Assembly (NCBI RefSeq): GCF_002019665.1
Contig: NZ_KV917375.1
Coordinates: 132,001-196,000 of the forward strand
Direction of reading: 5' to 3'
DNA: 64,000 nt
Source: Sutcliffiella halmapala
GTDB taxonomy: Bacteria > Bacillota > Bacilli > Bacillales > Bacillaceae_I
Positions 63,337 to 64,000 of this stretch are shown here, one piece after another (position 1 is the stretch's first letter; every line of letters starts with the position of its first letter). The position numbers and the translations under genes are program-made. Below the pieces are notes generated by a model that was not told where the DNA came from, did no database searches, and was given only the letters and a program-made list of their open reading frames with translations.

Positions 63337-64000
63337 ATGACAACAGAAAGTAAATTTATAAATAAGTCGTATTTTGAGACGTTTATACTAGATATGGAGA
63401 CGAAGCATCCAGTTCAAGTACTAGGAGAGGCATTTCTAGCTGAGCAGACAAAAGAGGTTTATGATTTGTCTTTTATTCGCTTTGCACAAGGAGAAGTATA
63501 TTATCATAGTAAAGACTATGAAAGTGCTATCTTTAAATGGGAAAATATACATAATGAGTTAGAGCCATGGGCGAAAAAAAATATCGCTGATTCCTATTAC
63601 GAGTTAGGTATGTTAGTAGAGGCAGAGGATATTTACACAAAAATTCAAACGGATAACGATATACTTCGCAGTGAAGTAGCTATGCAGTTATTCTCTCTAT
63701 ACGTGGAAAGAGAAAAACTTGAAAATGCCTATAAAAATCTACGAAAAGCGATTACTATCAACCCTGATTATCCGAATGTAACCGATACAGCTCGTACTTT
63801 TTATGAAGAGCAAGAGGACTGGAATCATGCCGTTGAGCTGGCAGTAAATGAAGCGATTCGTACAAAATCACCAGAGTGGTTTGATCGATTAAAGAATTAT
63901 GTAGAGCAAGAAAGACATACGGAAGGCTTTGCACCAGAGTATTTTGAAGAAGTCCTTATGGTGTTATTAGAGACAGATCAGCATGCATTTGAGGATATTA
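63337..64000 (+). CDS. TPR-repeat protein, N-terminal part
   Basis: The frame starts at ATG 63337 after GGTGGGG and is still open at the window end, giving 221 residues. Helical TPR-like units are clear: GEVYYHSKDYESAIFKWENI, ADSYYELGMLVEAEDIYTKI, and AYKNLRKAITINPDYPNV followed by FYEEQEDWNHAVELA. The remainder lies beyond the window, so fusion to another domain cannot be judged. A scaffold or regulator role is all that the repeats imply. Confidence 0.8.
   Translation, partial: MTTESKFINKSYFETFILDMETKHPVQVLGEAFLAEQTKEVYDLSFIRFAQGEVYYHSKDYESAIFKWENIHNELEPWAKKNIADSYYELGMLVEAEDIYTKIQTDNDILRSEVAMQLFSLYVEREKLENAYKNLRKAITINPDYPNVTDTARTFYEEQEDWNHAVELAVNEAIRTKSPEWFDRLKNYVEQERHTEGFAPEYFEEVLMVLLETDQHAFEDI

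Overview
The window is low-GC Bacillota DNA, most likely a chromosomal segment from a Bacillales (Bacillaceae or Planococcaceae) species, near the replication origin. The left end carries the conserved walI-walJ-htrC-CxxH/CxxC-rlmH run that flanks the WalRK locus in Bacillus. AT-rich intergenic DNA, strong Shine-Dalgarno sites, frequent GTG/TTG starts, OmpR-type two-component systems and B. subtilis-like transporters (nupNOPQ, yxdLM-yxeA, YkkCD-like pairs) fit the same group. I see no rRNA, tRNA, CRISPR array or intact insertion sequence.

Region by region. 1-3250: wal-locus tail and rlmH, with a cluster of DnaA boxes before rlmH. 3351-7283: two small membrane-protein genes, gene remnants, a hairpin-rich repeat and an orphan GAF-PAS histidine kinase. 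7722-14606: a Fur-box-preceded iron island with an ArlRS-like two-component system, a membrane-tethered FutA/FbpA-like binding protein translationally coupled to the kinase, and a complete Fe(III) ABC transporter. 15187-17111: two tandem pentameric ligand-gated ion channel homologues. 17276-25022: a polysaccharide deacetylase, a CNNM/CorC-type protein, a two-component system and a divergent BceAB-like ABC exporter with a YxeA-like protein. 25270-32291: an RND exporter with a divergent TetR gene, guaC, and a TetR-regulated paired SMR exporter. 32403-37971: a TAXI-TRAP transporter and an AGCS symporter. 38027-49566: a Fur-box-preceded siderophore binding protein, a small alarmone synthetase, an Asn-rich DUF1906 protein, a two-component system with matching direct repeats before a small membrane operon, a siderophore permease/ATPase operon and a Fur-box-preceded ferredoxin-NADP reductase. 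49654-56398: an rRNA pseudouridine synthase, a GNAT protein and the nupNOPQ nucleoside transporter. 56664-60049: an alpha/beta hydrolase and a three-gene haem-dependent oxidative N-demethylase (dimethylamine monooxygenase type) operon. 60121-62216: a ParMRC-like partition module with a 14-copy iteron array. 62330-64000: a coiled-coil protein and the start of a TPR protein.

Iron is the clearest shared theme: six Fur-box candidates precede the FutABC island, its associated two-component system, the orphan siderophore binding protein, the FecCD-type transporter and the reductase. Signal transduction is also dense (three two-component pairs plus one orphan kinase).

The strongest candidates for something new are the tandem channel homologues, the parC-like iterons with an actin homologue and a possible two-RHH adaptor, and the iron-binding protein embedded in a two-component operon. 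Also notable are the amine demethylase operon in a Gram-positive, a TetR gene that appears to start at ATA between two matching operators, and two dispersed repeat families, one of them MITE-like with imperfect terminal inverted repeats.
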